A stretch of 64,000 bases of DNA from Lumbricus rubellus (GCA_945859605.1 OX243824.1:28251916-28315915), one strand, 5' to 3'. Positions 1 to 11,439 are shown, counted from the first letter of the stretch. Notes: a model not told the origin generated them from the sequence alone. Made by a program: numbers and translations.

Positions 1-178
1 CGAAATTTTAAGTTTGAACAGCTGTAACTTTTGCAAACATGAAAAGTTTCAACTGAAACTTTCAGGGATTGTTGAAAATTCATTCCCCTACAAATTGGAA
101 AATTTTCGGAGAAAAATGTCAATCGGTTGAGAAGTTATCGCATTTTATCCTGTGGTACGTTTTTTTTGAGCCACCCTG
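1..178. mobile_element. Right end of a TA-flanked DNA transposon (partial)
   Basis: The segment ends in CCACCCTG followed by TA at 179-180. The terminus resembles the one at 11887 (GCCCACCCTG then TA). The left end lies outside the window. AT-rich, with no coding capacity beyond a 95-codon chance ORF. Assignment to a Tc1/mariner-like group rests only on the TA flank and terminus. Confidence 0.45.
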
Positions 179-198
179 TATAGTGTATATGCAGTATA

Positions 199-932
199 CA
201 CTGTGTCCGGAAAAAGGGACCCATTTTGTAAATATGAAAATAAATAGTAAAATATTCATCGATTTTTACAATTCAAACACCGTTCTTATCCTAACATATT
301 TGTCTAACAGTTGTGAAAATCTAAAAGTTCCAGTCGTCATAATGACGTCACAATGACGTCATTTGCATCAAAATGCAAATTTATGAGATAAGTGCACAAA
401 ATTATCTAAAATTTCAATATTTTAAAGATGTCATTTATCAATAATAAATGTTATTTTAATTTAATTTTTATATTTTAATTATGTCAATTTGGCTCAGTGT
501 CCACCTTCGGCCTCAACTCAAGCTTCAAAACGGACGCGCCAACAGCAGCAATGCATAGATAACCAGCTGCTCAAAATCCTCCCACGCATTACCACAATTC
601 GCTCACGAAGTTCTTCAATGTCTCTTATCCTTGTCTTGTACATATTCTCCTGCGTTATTTAATCCTTTAATATTATAAGCTGCATTTATTTTCACTCTTG
701 GTTCTATTAAATGGATTTCCGTTTTACCAAAATCCAATATAGGGCCTACCAACCGAAACCATGCATGAATGGCCGGCTATATGCATTATGATATTGTGAC
801 TGGAACTTTTATATTTTCACGAATGTTAGACAAATATGTCTGGATTAAAATGGTGTTTGAATGGTAAAAGTCAATGAATATTTACTATTTATTTTCATAT
901 TTACAAAATGGGTCCCTTTTTTCCGGACAGTG
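199..932. mobile_element. Long-TIR TA-target MITE (copy in unit A)
   Basis: The element starts CACTGTGTCCGG and ends CCGGACAGTG, flanked by TA at 197-198 and 933-934. The terminal inverted repeats extend about 145 bases with few mismatches, from the GGGACCCATTTTG stretch through TTTGTCTAACA. No transposase is present. The TA duplication and CA...TG termini suggest a Tc1/mariner-superfamily non-autonomous element. Confidence 0.85.
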
Positions 933-2788
933 TATAGTTCAAATAGCGGAGAGATGAATTGGCCTAAGGATTTGTTTCTGGAGCCTACAGTTTGTGATTC
1001 CTTTCAGCACGTCATAATAATCTGGATGAAGCTGGTTTTTAAACTATTCTTGCTGTCAAAAACAAACATGGGGTAAATTTGCGTTTGAAATTGACAAAAT
1101 ATCAAACAAGATATTTTAAATCTGTGTTAGTCTAAACAAGCCGACATCACTATAAGTTGACTCTTTCTTACATGGGTTATAGACCAATTTTTCCTTATAA
1201 ATTTGTTGATCAGATGTAATGATTCAAACAAAATTTTGCGTCCTATAATATAAAAATTATGCGACACTAATAAACAATGTTACCAATTATTAAAATGATG
1301 GACTTTTAGCTGCCACTGCAAGGGGACTCGCGATGGCATTTTGTTTCTGATATGACTTTGCTGGGGGTAGCCTACGCCTTCATTTGATTTTTTACTTGGG
1401 GATGCAATAAAAATAAAGTTTTAGAACCCCTGATATAGACTTATGGTCGTCACTGCTGATAACGTATATCGTACTAGTTTGCTGTTGTTCTCAAAGGCAA
1501 AGTCTCTGATCAAGTGGAGTGCATGGCTGCTCACTTGTCGGGTTTATTAGTAAATGTGTCAGTGGATTCGCACATGCACGGTCACGCGGATTACGCAACC
1601 ACTGATTGCATCCGTTAATGCTTGCATACTCTATAATTATGGCCTAATTCGTTACAATTATAGCATACCGTCGTCTATAGGAGAAAGCAAAGCTTTTTCA
1701 TAAGCGGCTGCATGTAAACGCGTGTATTGAAATCAATATTGATTCGAAGGTGGTTGATTCAGTTGCGTGTGAATTTGAACACTGGGCCATCTCAATGGTG
1801 GCAGCAAATCAGACGTAGCATAACGCTGGCTTTCAAACAGTCCATGACAACCATTTTCTCCGCCTCCTTCCTTCCTCTTTACCCCCATCTCTCTTTCTTT
1901 CTTCCATATAATTTGCTTCTGCTTCATTCTTTCCTGCTTCTGGTTCATTTTCTTTTTTTCCAAACAGAACAATACTGGATCGTGGCTATGACGTTTGAAT
2001 CAACGATGATCCATTTGCAAAGTAGTCATGCAACGCTGACAATTAAAAATCTATAGAATCATCATCTCTTTGTGACAGGCCTTTCATTGCCGCGTATTAT
2101 GAAAACTAGTAGACCCGAATAGACATGACTCAGCCGCCGTTTCATGTGTGGGCTATACATAACGCACAATAGACATTTGGTCCGTTTATCCATTATTATC
2201 GTTGACAATTCAATGAGATTAATTTTATAATCAGCATGCAACATCCTTCGTCGGTATACAACGAATATGTCAGCTGAACGTGGATTCCCATGGTTTGCTT
2301 GATCTCTCATGCAGACCATTGGTACATTTAGAGACGTAGGCTACGTGTCGTTACTTGTTTCATTGATTATGTGAAACCGTTTTCATATAATTATATGTAT
2401 ATATATTAAATTATAACTATATATACTGTATATAATGCATCCACATTTACAAGAGTCGAGTTTCTTTTGTACCAAAGCATAAAGCATAGCTCCATTTGTC
2501 GCAAGTGGTGACGATGTGTTGAACGCTGAGGCACCAAGGTACCAAATACTTACATGTTCGCATTAAACCATAGGAGAATAGAGAAACCTCGTCGGGTAGG
2601 CCGCCGCTACTGGTGGTGGTGCTGGAAGCAATCGAGCGGTTGTCTAACAGAGATCAGTGCATGAAAAATACATCTAGGCCTAATTAGAAATTTAATCAGT
2701 TTAGTCCACTCAAGTCAGAAACACAGAATCTCGACAGACAGTCTTCTAGTTTATTGCGTCATTCTACAGCTTAGGTATTATCAGTGCT
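933..2788 (+). other. 5' flank of channel copy 1
   Basis: AT-rich non-coding DNA, paralogous to 23937-25865 and, from about 1500 onward, to 49200-50483 and 58780-60066. It includes a pyrimidine-rich stretch near 1855-1970 and an AT-dinucleotide run near 2390-2440. The promoter and any 5' UTR exon of the channel gene should lie here, but I cannot place a start site. Confidence 0.6.
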
Positions 2789-4354
2789 ATGATGGAAGAT
2801 ATGCGACAAGAGTTACGGAAGTTTGGTGAGACTACAAGCATCAAAGGGGTGAGTCATACTATAAAGACTCGAAGTAAAGTTGTGAGAATATTTTGGCTGA
2901 TGGCATTGCTGGCCTGTTTTTCAATGCTTTTATTCCAAGTCATTACCCTCGCAATCAACTACTGCAGCTTTGGAGTCACGAATACTTTCCTGTGGGTCCC
3001 GAGTCAGCCGAACTTTCCCGATGTAACAATCTGCAATTCCGTTCCGATAACGGACGAAAAGCAGTTTTATGATTTATATGATAATTTCTTGCAAAAGATC
3101 AATTTTATTAAGGACCAAGCTTCCGAGGAACTAAAGAACAACAATGAAGCGTGGAATTTTCTTAAATTGCTCGATACGTTTAACGCCAACAACAACTTTG
3201 AAGAAGCCTTCTAGAGCAAGAAGAATCTGAGCGATTTAATTGCTGGTTCATATTTCTATGAATGGGATTTGTTCGTTAAAAGGAACTGTAGCTACGTTTC
3301 AATTCTGAATAGATCTCTTCAGCTGTGCACAACTCTCAGACCAAATCTCGAAGCTGCGGCAGTTTCTGCTATTGTATTCATCAACGATGTAATGCCAAAA
3401 CTTATCGATTCCTATTACAACTGGATCAGAATACCGTTGTCGAGCGGGATCAAGGTGTATATTCACCCGAAAGGCACGAAGCCAGATCGGAATGTGGCGG
3501 TTGACGTTCCTCCTGGCACAAGCATCACCATCGACGTCAAGCAGAGCAACATCACGAGATTATCTCATCCATACGGAAGCTGTCGCGATAGAGAACGAAT
3601 ATTTCCGGAGGAGGAAAATTCACCTTCCTACGATCAACGATTGTGCATCAGTCTGTGTAGACAACGACAGATGATAAAAGCATGCGGTTGTCTCAATCAC
3701 TTCGAATATCTTACTAACGTTGAGTTCAAAATGGCTAACTACACTTTCTGCGTCAACATAACAAAACATCTTGAGAATTCACAGATGTACACAGAGCAGG
3801 CAGGTCTCACAGAAGCGTTTTGGAGTGTATTGAACTGTTCCTGGTATTTTATTCCTAGGGAAGACATATGTGACTGTCCTGACCCGTGTAGTGAAACACA
3901 GTATGACATCACTAGTTCATCAGCTCACTGGCCAAACGTCCATTATCAACTGGCTTTCTACAATGTCTATATTCGCAATGATCCCCGATATCGAGAGCAA
4001 TTTGTGGCCTACGAAACGATTCTTAACAACTCTTTGATTCAAAGCGATGCCGAAACGATTGAGGAACTGCGGAAATTAAGGTTGATTGAACAGAACTTTC
4101 TTCAAGTCACCGATAAACTGAATAAGAATCTGGTGCAGTTAGTGAAGGACATTCCAGCCGTGTCCTTTAATACACTGACTTCAAATCTCGGTGGATCTCT
4201 GAATCTTTGGCTTGGTGTTTCAATTTTGACGGCGGCTGAAATCATCGAGTTGATATATTCGTTGGTGAAAATAGCTGTAGGCCTAGCTGGAAAAGAACGC
4301 AAGATTCAGGACGTCGAAATAATTGGCAAAGGAATGACACGTGTAGTTTGTTGA
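2789..4354 (+). pseudogene. DEG/ENaC-type sodium channel, copy 1, interrupted by an in-frame stop
   Basis: Closest to the copy at 25866. The frame is open from ATG 2789 to 4354 except for a TAG at 3212-3214, where the intact paralogs have a Tyr codon. Before the stop are the pre-TM1 SIKG motif, TM1 and NFPDVTICN. After it come the HPKGTKPD segment, the Cys-rich domain (CISLCRQRQ...CGCL, CDCPDPC) and the TM2 region NLGGSLNLWLGVS. One nonsense codon and no frameshift make it a very young pseudogene, a sequencing error or a polymorphic null. Without readthrough it would give a 141-residue peptide with only TM1. A two-residue Gly-Leu insertion near the C-terminus comes from an extra GGCCTA at 4280-4285. 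The last codons also differ from the paralogs (RVVC). Confidence 0.9.
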
Positions 4355-4598
4355 ATGGAGAGGTCGGGGTTTGGCAGGCCTAAATCCCCGTAGATCTAAT
4401 GCATAAATTTCTAGATTTATTTTCATCTGCGTCCCTAGCCTATCCCACTCGTCCATAAGAGTAGGCCTTTACACCGACCGTGCACTGTCGATAGGAATAG
4501 CCTGCCTCCTGCCTCCTGACGTCTTGACCCAATGGTTAGGCTATACTAGCTGTCATATTGTAAATTATTAAATACACTTTATTGACAATAGTATTTTA

Positions 4599-4604
4599 AA
4601 TAAA
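4599..4604 (+). promoter_or_regulatory. Putative polyadenylation signal of channel copy 1
   Basis: AATAAA about 245 bases after the stop codon, followed by a T/G-rich stretch. It is conserved at 27711-27716 behind the intact paralog. Confidence 0.5.
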
Positions 4605-4799
4605 CTGCACATTCAATCGTTCTGCGTTGTTTTCTGTCTATCCGCCATTTTAGATCTTCTCGAATGTTCCTCTGACTCTGGACTGGTTCTATGCTATTAT
4701 TATTATTATTACAGCTGGTTCCCTACTATATTACACTAGCCACAAATGACTTGTCGTCTTTATCCTTTATCGCCTGTTCTCGATTATGACAGGCCTTTT

Positions 4800-5110
4800 T
4801 TTAGTTTGACGTGAAAGACAGCAGCACGTGCGGTGTCAGACGCATGCGCGTGGGCGCGCGACTGCGTGGCGCAACGATTGCCGGGTAAAAATAATAAGCA
4901 GTCGTGACATTAGTTCCGCTGAAACGGGTCACATCCGTTTGCAAGCGGAGCGCACGTTTCGTCTTACGTGTCCATCTAGCGGTTGACTGCTGCAGTGTAG
5001 TCTTACAGCGCCGATTAGAGGCAGCGTTCGGTTGGCATCATCTGCAATCCGATCTCCTTGTTCTAATAATTATGATGCGCAGTCAAAATTGTTCGCCTTA
5101 TTAAAATATT
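4800..5110. promoter_or_regulatory. CpG-rich patch with NRF-1-like motif (possible promoter)
   Basis: In otherwise AT-rich DNA this patch is rich in CpG and holds CGCATGCGCG, which resembles the NRF-1 site, together with CACGTG. The paralogous patch at 27910-28215 keeps the same motifs. It could be a promoter of an unseen transcript. No gene start is demonstrable. Confidence 0.3.
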
Positions 5111-6352
5111 CGGTTGAAATTGGAGGCTAAAAGCGGTCAAACGAACAAACGTAGGCTTGTGGGTGAGCGGACAAAGAAGCGGCGAGAATACGAAGCTGCT
5201 TTTTATCACCATTTTTGACGACATTAGGTTTCATTATCGCGGCTGTGGTGGTTTATAGGCTACAACTATAATCTCAGCACGACTCTTCCTCGTTAGTCGA
5301 GTGTAATTGGACCGGTGTAATTGTGTGACACTGGTGTAACTTTTCAACTTCTGTAAGCTTAACGATGAGGGATTCTAAAGAGTGTTAGGCTCAGATAACG
5401 AAGGTTTCGCTAAATAGAACTAAATCCTGCCGTTCGCGAAAACTTACCGTTGTCGTTAACGGTAGGCCTATCGATAATTAGGCCTGATTAAAACATCGGA
5501 GAATAGAAATTACGATTAAAAATCTGGGACCTTGTTACAATAACGAACTAAGCTTATTACAAAAACGCAGCATAGGCCTACTATGCCTAGGCCTAATAAC
5601 GGAAACAAATAACGAAAACCAAAGCGAAAACCTAAATAAAACTGGTTCGGCATTTAGGCCTAGCCTATAAGCCTATGCATGCTTAATATATCCTACGGCT
5701 CTAGGCCTGTAGGCTAATATAGGCCTATAATTTATGTCATCAATGATTAAGAATTTAAGAGGATTAGGCCTATTAGCTGTCAATGCAAGGGGACTTAGAG
5801 ATGACATTGTAGGCTATTTCTGATCTGATCTTGTTGTGGGAATGGGGCGCGCCAAGATTCGATTTTTTTAAAATTGGGGCAGGGTGAGAATTACCGTGGG
5901 GCTGGGGTTTCAACCCTCCCAGAAACCTGAACCCCTCCCCAATCAGAGGACTAGATTAAACACTGCATGCCTAAGCCTATAGGCCTAAGTAAAACTTAAA
6001 ATTGGACTATTATAATTGCTAAAACTTAAAAGTTATCGTTAGCTATGATTAAAAGTCCAAAACCAAAACTAGCCTATAACTGAAACTCACGAAATATAGC
6101 CTAACCAACAACCAATATTATTATTAGGCTATGGATCTATACAATGGAAACTCTCGATTTAGAACACATGTAGGCCAAACTGTAATTAGAATTGAAATAG
6201 GGAACTATAGCATTTCACAACACAACACTGCACTTTCAAATGTAGGCCTACATTATTTTGTACTTTAATGTGACTCCATGCAGGACCAATACAATTTGTT
6301 AGGCAATTCTTATTCATGTCGACATTCCTCTGCTTTTTCTCAACGTCCGGGT

Positions 6353-6600
6353 CATGGGCGGAAACCTGGGCGGAGACTTGGGGGGGGGGGCGAACGAACG
6401 AGTGGCCGAAGGAAAGACGCGAGTTTTTTTAGTCATCTGGTCAAAAAGTCAATAAAAATAATTTTCTATTTTCGCCGCCAAAAAGTTGATGACTTTTTTA
6501 GTCTTTATGCTCAACTATTGGGGGGTACAAATGCATGGGCCGTCCCCCAACCCCTCCGTTGGGGGGCCGTCCCCTCTGTCTTCCTAGGTTTCCGCCCATG
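6353..6600. mobile_element. hAT-type MITE (family 1, unit A)
   Basis: TIR CATGGGCGGAAACC at the left and its complement at the right. Perfect 8-base direct repeat GTCCGGGT at 6345-6352 and 6601-6608. It carries the GATGACTTTTTTAGTC core motif. The same element and target duplication are in unit B at 29624-29886, so the insertion predates the duplication. Confidence 0.9.
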
Positions 6601-6784
6601 GTCCGGGTCTAACATAATATCATAATTTTATCATACAGCCCTTCCTATTTGCACCTAATTCATGCCCTGGTTCAGTTCTTTGATGAAGTTCACTCTTCAC
6701 GTTGATCATGAGTTATAGGTTTATGTGCAAATGAAAGCCAGAACTAGGTCTGCTGGAGGACAATGTTTGGACTAAGTAAAGAAA

Positions 6785-7210
6785 TCTTTGTTATTTTATT
6801 TCGGTTCTCAAGCTCCGAAGTATCTGTGCGATCTTATACTTCGCCCCCGTTTTGCCACTTCGCTGCGTCCTCTTAGGTCCTCTGATCGCCTTGACCTTTT
6901 TGTTTTCCGAGTGTCAGGACCGCCATGGCTCAATCCAGATCATTTGCTTGCATTGGTCCCTCACTATGGAATGGACTTCCCCCATCAGTTTGCTCTACCA
7001 TCCTCTCTGGTAGTATTTCCTCGTCTTTCTCTCGTCCAAAAACCTGCATTTTCGCTAGGGGTTGAACGCACTGAATGGCTTTTGCTGCGAGAAGAGCTTT
7101 ATAAATGATCAGATACTATAACAATACAATACAATAAGCTTACAATACAATACAATCCAATGCAATACAATGCAATACAATACACAACAAAACAATACAA
7201 CACAATACAA
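6785..7210 (+). mobile_element. LINE 3' end, C-terminal RT-ORF fragment with (AATAC)n-type tail
   Basis: Frameshifted translation gives LAPKYLCD-like and AMAQSRSFACIGPSLWNG-like pieces, typical of the C-terminus of CR1/L2-group reverse transcriptase ORFs. Then come GAGCTTTATAAATG and an AATAC/AACAC-rich tail. Severely 5'-truncated and non-functional. Paralogous to 30070-30530. Confidence 0.7.
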
Positions 7211-7300
7211 CAATAACACAATGGCTATAATTACAATCCGCTTATTTCACAACACGTCATCGAGTTCAACAGCGAGGTCACGACCTACGACCTTTGACCT

Positions 7301-7808
7301 TCAGAAGGAGAATGCGACGGAGCGCTTGTGTGTCGTCGTCGGTTGTTGATGGACAACCCACTGGGGCGTGGCGTTGCCGGCGTTTCTATAGAGATAAGAC
7401 GCGGCGGCGTGCGATTGGTCGACGAGTGGCGCAGCCTTGTCAGTCGCCTGTGCGCCATCTAGCGAATGTTGGAAACGTCGTTGGCCATCTGTCGAGTGCA
7501 GCTGCATCTTCCTCACTTCTGCTGTGCTTGGATCATTGCTGGCGTAGCCGATGAGCCTTCTGGCCATGTCTACGCCTGATCTGGGCTGGATGGGACCGTA
7601 GTCACCCCCGTGCAGCAAGTCCGATGCTCTCCTGTGGCCACGTAGGTCACTGTCGATCTCACGGAGGGGGTAGTTGAGACGACGGTCCTGTGTCATGGCC
7701 CCCGTGGCTTGACCCCCGAGGCAGCGGTGGCCGTGGTGGGTGGGGACGAGCATCGGGGGCGGAGGAAAGACCCCTCGGTTGTCGCTGACCCCCAGCGGTG
7801 CGGAGGGG
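7301..7808 (-). CDS. Putative terminal exon of an unidentified gene (unit A copy)
   Basis: On the minus strand a pyrimidine-rich TTTGTTTTCAG acceptor at about 7809-7820 precedes an open frame of about 169 codons ending in TGA at 7301-7303. The first exon base completes a codon, so the acceptor needs a donor that ends two bases into a codon. The peptide is rich in Pro/Gly/His at its start (FPPPPMLVPTHH), then contains YPLREIDSDLRGHRR, GVDMARRLIGYASNDPS and a basic end. I do not recognise a domain. In the unit B copy (30618-31128) all indels are multiples of three, which supports coding. Upstream exons were not found. It could belong to a gene starting to the right. The frame could instead be a chance ORF in GC-richer DNA. 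Confidence 0.45.
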
Positions 7809-7877
7809 CTGAAAACAAATGAGATAAAAGTTGTTACAATAGTTGAGAGCATTAAGTAGTACAGTAATGTATTGCTG

Positions 7878-7935
7878 CCAGGCCCGGATTAACCCCTCGG
7901 GGGGCCCGCCGCCATATTTTCAGGGGGGCCCCTAA
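7878..7935. mobile_element. Solo hAT-like terminus at the end of unit A
   Basis: CAGGCCCGGATTAACC resembles the TIR of the 12108-12835 element (CAGGCCCGGCCTTAGG). No matching opposite end was found. It marks the exact point where homology with unit B ends. Confidence 0.4.
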
Positions 7936-8284
7936 TTTTCCATTACCTTCAGTCACCACACTCCACAGGCCCACGTGTCCATTCGTGTCTCTTATTGACT
8001 CGATATATTTCAAAACCTAATTAGATGTAGCTTAATGAAATACCAAAACATTTTTTAAATTACACTTTACAAACGTCAATTTAATAGATTATAATTATTG
8101 TTCAGTTTAGTGGTTTAAATCCTATGATTATACCAATTATGGTTCAGATTTTTCTGCTCTTGGCAGTGACAAACTTGTCAAGAATGTCCTGAAAGGAAAC
8201 TGTATTTAAGAGATCACTCTCAACGCTAAGAAGCCTGTTGCAATAATGACATAGCATCTATATTCAGTATAATTATTGCAGTGT
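7936..8284. other. AT-rich intergenic DNA
   Basis: I see no coding frame, inverted-repeat element or recognisable repeat in this stretch. Confidence 0.5.
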
Positions 8285-8645
8285 GAGAGTTGTCGAAAAA
8301 GGACGGCGGATTAGACTTTGATCCATGTAAAGTTGACCATTCTTCTCGGCTTCCTCCCATCGTCCACTTCGTTCATCCAACAGATTTGACCTCTTGGTTC
8401 CTCGGTCTAGAACTACTATGGCTCAGTCTCGATCATTTGTCTCAATTGGTCCTTCTCTTTGGAATGCTCTTTCTCCTTCTGTTCGCTCTACACTTCTTTC
8501 TGGTAGTCTCTCTTCTGCTTTGTCTCTTCTCAAAACCTGTTTCTTCTCGCGGGGCCTTGCGCACTGGGAGCGCCTCTGAACGGTTCACCCTACTAGAGGC
8601 GCTTTATAAATGTTTAAATACAATACAATATACAATACATTCTGT
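8285..8645 (+). mobile_element. LINE 3' fragment (CR1/L2-like)
   Basis: A frame with TTMAQSRSFVSIGPSLWNAL then a short tail, followed by GAGGCGCTTTATAAATG and an AATAC-type tail. Same family as the fragments at 6785, 30070 and 40250 but more divergent. 5'-truncated. Confidence 0.7.
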
Positions 8646-9000
8646 CTGCATTTTGGGAGATCAACAATAGCAGCAACAACAGCAGCAGCAACAACCACAA
8701 CAATAATACTAAATTATGTTTTAAGAAATTACTATAAAACGCAGAAATGCTACATGATACATAAAACTTTTTAAATAGGCCTATTAATGATCTGCAGACT
8801 ACAGCGCATACCTTTATATAGGCCTAGGCCTACGTACATGATCCGATTGACCCAGGAGAGCGTGCCCTCTTTACGCATCAGCTGCACGTGTTTCTTCCGA
8901 CTTTCTCATCATCACAAACGCCGACATTTCCGGTATCGGAATTTTTTACGCATACATTTTTATAAACCAAATTGAAGAAGACTCATCTTTTAACCACCTC
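8646..9000. other. Intergenic DNA with CAA/CAG-rich patch
   Basis: A short imperfect (CAACAG)n patch at about 8665-8705, then TAGGCCTA-rich AT DNA. No gene seen. Confidence 0.5.
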
Positions 9001-9393
9001 GACAACTTTCATTTATAGGCCTCCAATTTCTCCTCCGTCAAGCGCATGCTGACGATGAGGCCTTTACAAGACGTCTCCAAGTTGCTCTGCCTCTGGTCTC
9101 TGGACTTATCCACAGCTCTTCGTATGTCCATGCCCTTCATTTCTACATGTAGGTCCTCCATCACGTTTTTCATCCATGTCTTTTTGGGTCTTACTCTGCT
9201 TCTTTCTCCCTCTGTTTGTCCATATAGCACTGTCGCTGGTAGCCTTTTCTCCTCCATCCGTGTTACATATCCGAACCAAGTCAGCCTTCTCTTCCTGATT
9301 CTGTCAATTACTGTTTCGTTTTGTCCGGTTTCTTCACGAGTTATTTCGTTACGTAACCTTTCTATCCTCGATCTGCACAGTATTCCTGTATAG
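9000..9393 (-). mobile_element. RTE-like LINE C-terminal fragment
   Basis: The minus strand encodes MEEKRLPATVLYGQTEGE, then a PKKTWMKNVMEDL segment. This is the C-terminal pattern of endonuclease/reverse transcriptase ORFs (compare the 'GRERPRISWIDNV' segment of the intact element at 16177). Upstream codons are frameshifted. It contains TACATGTA in frame. Non-functional remnant. Confidence 0.65.
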
Positions 9394-10350
9394 GCCTACC
9401 CTATACGGGTCTACGGGTTTGGCAAGATATATCTGTCATTGACCAATATAGTTGTGATTTTCAGTGGAATGCAAGCCCGCATACATAGAGTATGGTCTCG
9501 GGCATCCATGATTCGCCCAATTTACATGTATCATCATACAAGTCAGAGCCAGCTTTGGTCGGCTTTAGATTGAGAAACATATTAGCCTATCTTTCCCAAA
9601 CGTAGGGTGACCTCGCCTATAGCTCTGCCTTGGCTGCACAACTTTTAGCGATAATTCCCTCTCCCCTCTTCAGGACCGACCCTCCCCAAGGTTCTTTCAA
9701 TACATGTGTCTATAGATCTTGGACCCTCCCTGATGCCAAATGAGGAGTCACCGTGGCATGCAGCGAGTGCCTGCAACATCCATAGGCCTAATGCGGAGTT
9801 CTAGTTATACGAAAGTGGGTGAGAAGTTCAGAGGCACTGACAAGACAATTTACAGTTCACTCTTCCCCTCTCTGCGTCCACACTCAATTGAGATGGCCGT
9901 GATCTACGTATCCATAATAGTCTAACAGCATTCCCCTACGACATAATCATTATGAATTGCCTCCTTTGTAAGACTGTGCCAAAGATAACATGATACACCT
10001 TGTGCATGAATTTGCAATCCATTACAGAGTTCAACTGTTCAAATTACATGTAGCCTAGTTTAACCGAATCGCTATGACTATATCTTTGTCTCCGTCTGTC
10101 TGTTCGTCTACATGTAGCCTATTAATGTCTGACTCTTTTTAAAAGGCGTGTCTCTCCCTCTCTGTCCGCCTGTCTGTAACTCTGGCCTATCTCTTTTAAA
10201 AGTAGGCCAAATGGAATACCGACAAAATCATAAATCAGAGCTGGCACAAACATAGAGGCCAACGTAAATAAAATTGTTGTTCGCCCTAAGAAGAAAACAA
10301 TGACCAATGAACGCAAATTTACACACTGTGTTAGAAGCAAATATGAATAA
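9394..10350. other. Intergenic DNA before the assembly gap
   Basis: No gene or complete element recognised. Several TAGGCCTA and TACATGTA octamers. Confidence 0.5.
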
Positions 10351-10550
10351 NNNNNNNNNNNNNNNNNNNNNNNNNNNNNNNNNNNNNNNNNNNNNNNNNN
10401 NNNNNNNNNNNNNNNNNNNNNNNNNNNNNNNNNNNNNNNNNNNNNNNNNNNNNNNNNNNNNNNNNNNNNNNNNNNNNNNNNNNNNNNNNNNNNNNNNNNN
10501 NNNNNNNNNNNNNNNNNNNNNNNNNNNNNNNNNNNNNNNNNNNNNNNNNN
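10351..10550. other. Assembly gap (200 N)
   Basis: Exactly 200 undetermined bases. It hides two bases of the left target-site duplication of the hAT element that begins at 10557. Confidence 0.99.
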
Positions 10551-10556
10551 CTTGCT

Positions 10557-11310
10557 CAGTGATACCGCTCTAAAATTTAAGAAAAGCCAAGATGAGGTCT
10601 TAAAAAAAGCCAAGAAAAGCCAAGTTAATAATTATTGACCATATGTCACCTATTTTATTTCAACCGAAGCTATTTTATCCGATACTGGGCGATGATTATG
10701 AACTTATGTATAATTAATCCTGAAATTAATGTATGTTAAATTGTTAATAATTGGTTCCGTTCGTTGATTTTCTAACATAGGCTAGCCTAGGCTAATAACA
10801 ACATTTGGGAAATAGCCTAAGCGTCATCTTCACATTAGTTGCTGTTTTCTTGAGTTCAGAAATTTTTGTGTGCTTTTGTGTGATCTTGAGAGCCATTAAA
10901 GCTGATTTGTTTGCATTTCTAAGATTAATGTCTATTGTTACTGATCAACTTATCATTTATCTTTATCAACTTATTTGCGATTTTGTGCGGAATTGCGCCA
11001 AATTGCACGTGACGTCACAGATAACTAATATGCAGAGAGCAAACAGTTCATAGAATAATGATAAGTCGGATAAATCCTAGTCAGTATATGGAGCCATAGT
11101 TATATTAGGCTACTGCTAAGATTATTGTCTTTTAGTGGATTATTACTTAAATTATTGCTATTTAGTGGATTATTGCAAAGATTATCGTTATTTATTGCGC
11201 AGAAAAAAGCCAAGTAAAAAAGCCAAGGTCCTTTGCAAAAAAGCCAATATCCCAAGATCCGATTGAAAAAGCCAAGATCTTGGGAAAAAAGCCAAGGAGC
11301 GGTATCACTG
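10557..11310. mobile_element. Non-autonomous hAT element with AAAGCCAAG subterminal repeats
   Basis: TIR CAGTGATACCGCTC and its complement GAGCGGTATCACTG. The right flank is ATCTTGCT (11311-11318). The left flank reads CTTGCT next to the gap, so six of the eight duplicated bases are visible. Multiple same-orientation copies of AAAAGCCAAG lie near both ends, which is usual for hAT subterminal repeats. No transposase. Confidence 0.85.
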
Positions 11311-11439
11311 ATCTTGCTAAGTGACTTCTCAGTGACGTGCAGCTACGCTGGTACCCTGTTTCTTTTTAGATAGTAATAATAATGATCATCTGACAATATC
11401 AAAGCTATTTGATAACAATTATTTGAGGTGAGACTTAAT

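Larger units (their letters stand above)
4355..6352 (+). other. 3' flank of copy 1, rich in TAGGCCTA motifs
   Basis: Non-coding, paralogous to 27423-29623. It contains the polyadenylation signal and a CpG-rich patch at 4800-5110. Between about 5460 and 6250 the octamer TAGGCCTA and its shorter forms TAGGCTA and TAGCCTA are very dense. No convincing ORF. Confidence 0.6.
192..7877 (+). repeat. Segmental duplication unit A (paralogous to 23201-31199)
   Basis: Near-identical colinear sequence runs from the MITE at 199 through the channel gene, its 3' flank, a hAT MITE, a LINE tail and the minus-strand exon to GTATTGCTGC at 7868-7877. The match is to 23201-31199 in the same orientation. Differences are scattered substitutions, short indels and a few discrete insertions. 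Homology is lost abruptly at both ends: on the left at the MITE, and on the right at a hAT-like terminus (CAGGCCCGGATTAA). Confidence 0.93.

Noticed and set aside
1727..2056. 109-codon ORF in the channel 5' flank, similar to 24730-25065
   Set aside because: Similarity reflects the segmental duplication. Frame-breaking indels differ between copies, and the sequence is low-complexity pyrimidine DNA.
4904..5104. 66-codon ORF shared by units A and B
   Set aside because: Its N-terminal frame is not kept between the two copies because of indels. Sits in the CpG-rich patch.
7294..7554. Plus-strand ORF overlapping the minus-strand exon
   Set aside because: Less well conserved as protein, with no splice context. 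A shadow of the minus-strand frame.
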